Assembly: GCF_020447265.1 (NCBI RefSeq) | Contig: NZ_JAJADR010000001.1 | Location: 1,054,001 to 1,118,000 of the forward strand | Reading direction: 5' to 3' | Length of the DNA stretch: 64,000 bases | Source: Hymenobacter lucidus | GTDB lineage: Bacteria; Bacteroidota; Bacteroidia; Cytophagales; Hymenobacteraceae | In this document: piece by piece, positions 63,640-64,000 of the stretch | Numbering within the stretch: the first letter of the stretch is position 1 | Layout of the letters: each line of letters starts with the position of its first letter | The notes under the pieces: model-generated | Database searches by the model: none | What the model was told of the DNA's origin: nothing | What the model saw: the letters and a program-made list of their open reading frames with translations, nothing else | Translations under genes and position numbers: made by a program

Positions 63640-64000
63640 TTACATTACCGTTGGGAAGCGGTTTACGTTCTTATAATAGATGTACACCGACGGCTCCTTG
63701 CCCATGGTAGTGGCCCACTGCTGGCAATAGGGCGCCATCCAGATCGAGTCGCCTTTCTTGACCGGGTACCATTGCTGGTCGAGCACGTAGATAGCCTGGC
63801 CTTCGAGGTACATCAGGCCGTGCTCCATGATGTGGGTTTCGACCATCGGCAGGTGGCCGCCCATGTCGTAGGTGAAGATGTTGACGGCCATATCGAAGCC
63901 CAGCTCGTTGGGAAGCAGCTCCTGAATGCGCAGCGCGTCGTCGTTCATGTAGATGGGCGCCTTGGCAATATCCCGCGCCCCAAACAGCACGCCGGGCGTT
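63640..64000 (-). CDS. allE: (S)-ureidoglycine aminohydrolase, C-terminal cupin part (5' end outside window)
   Basis: The C-terminal 120 residues of a double-cupin enzyme converting ureidoglycine to ureidoglycolate and ammonia. VETHIMEHGLMYLEGQAIYV, DQQWYPVKKGDSIWMAPYCQ and YIYYKNVNRFP match E. coli YlbA/AllE. The metal ligands are within VETHIMEHG and the late Gln. The frame reads on past base 64000 (TPGVLFGARD), so the start is missing. It heads the visible ureide operon. Confidence 0.92.
   Translation of the reverse strand, partial: TPGVLFGARDIAKAPIYMNDDALRIQELLPNELGFDMAVNIFTYDMGGHLPMVETHIMEHGLMYLEGQAIYVLDQQWYPVKKGDSIWMAPYCQQWATTMGKEPSVYIYYKNVNRFPTVM

Overview
The window comes from a GC-rich member of the Bacteroidota, most likely a Cytophagales bacterium of the Hymenobacter type. 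This rests on the gliding lipoprotein GldH, two secreted proteins ending in type IX secretion (T9SS) sorting domains, a DUF2723 (GT117) membrane protein, a GWxTD protein, a TPR-PD40-CRD protein built like PorE, and repeated TAnnTTTG -7 boxes of the Bacteroidota primary sigma factor. No rRNA, tRNA, CRISPR array, transposase or phage gene is visible. It reads as ordinary chromosome with a few unusual genes.

Layout. 1-6000: two TPR envelope proteins, a bacilliredoxin and an M3 metallopeptidase. 6.3-10.8 kb: recQ diverging from kdsD and a mannose-1-phosphate guanylyltransferase. 10.9-17.9 kb, minus strand: a beta-barrel protein, a GWxTD-rlmB pair, the large GT117 membrane protein and a T9SS-sorted cupredoxin. 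18.1-25.4 kb: birA diverging from rsfS-ftsH, then an overlapping LUD-lpxH-propeller operon and a zinc alcohol dehydrogenase. 25.5-32 kb: a T9SS-sorted subtilase-like protein, an M57 lipoprotein, and a RicT-like PSP1 protein with gldH. 32-38.3 kb: two cold-shock genes, an NmrA-type reductase, a PAP2 phosphatase, a helix-hairpin-helix protein, a DinB protein and a beta-barrel. 38.5-44.7 kb: a 2078-residue alpha-2-macroglobulin. 45.4-47.5 kb: a ferredoxin and its probable reductase. 47.8-50.6 kb: a three-gene sugar-decoration operon. 50.6-56.7 kb: gltB-gltD. 57.1-60.3 kb: a response regulator next to a SulP-carbonic anhydrase fusion. 61-64 kb: a ureide (urate-to-glyoxylate) cluster running off the right edge.

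How they work together. KdsD, the GDP-mannose enzyme, LpxH, GT117 and the DegT/GT2/acyltransferase trio all serve the outer membrane and surface glycans. The PorE-like protein, GldH and the two T9SS cargo proteins fit a gliding/T9SS lifestyle. AllE, UraD and UraH are consecutive steps of urate breakdown, and the DUF6986 aldolase-like protein encoded with them is a candidate for handling the glyoxylate end product.

Most notable: a SusC/RagA-like NEVVTVGYGTQK segment inside the alpha-2-macroglobulin; a receiver domain with Lys in place of the phosphoacceptor Asp, encoded beside a SulP-carbonic anhydrase whose CxDxR motif reads CSDNH; the DUF6986 enzyme in the ureide cluster; and intergenic palindromes built of AGTTGTTAG-type words. 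No clearly new defence or mobile system was seen.
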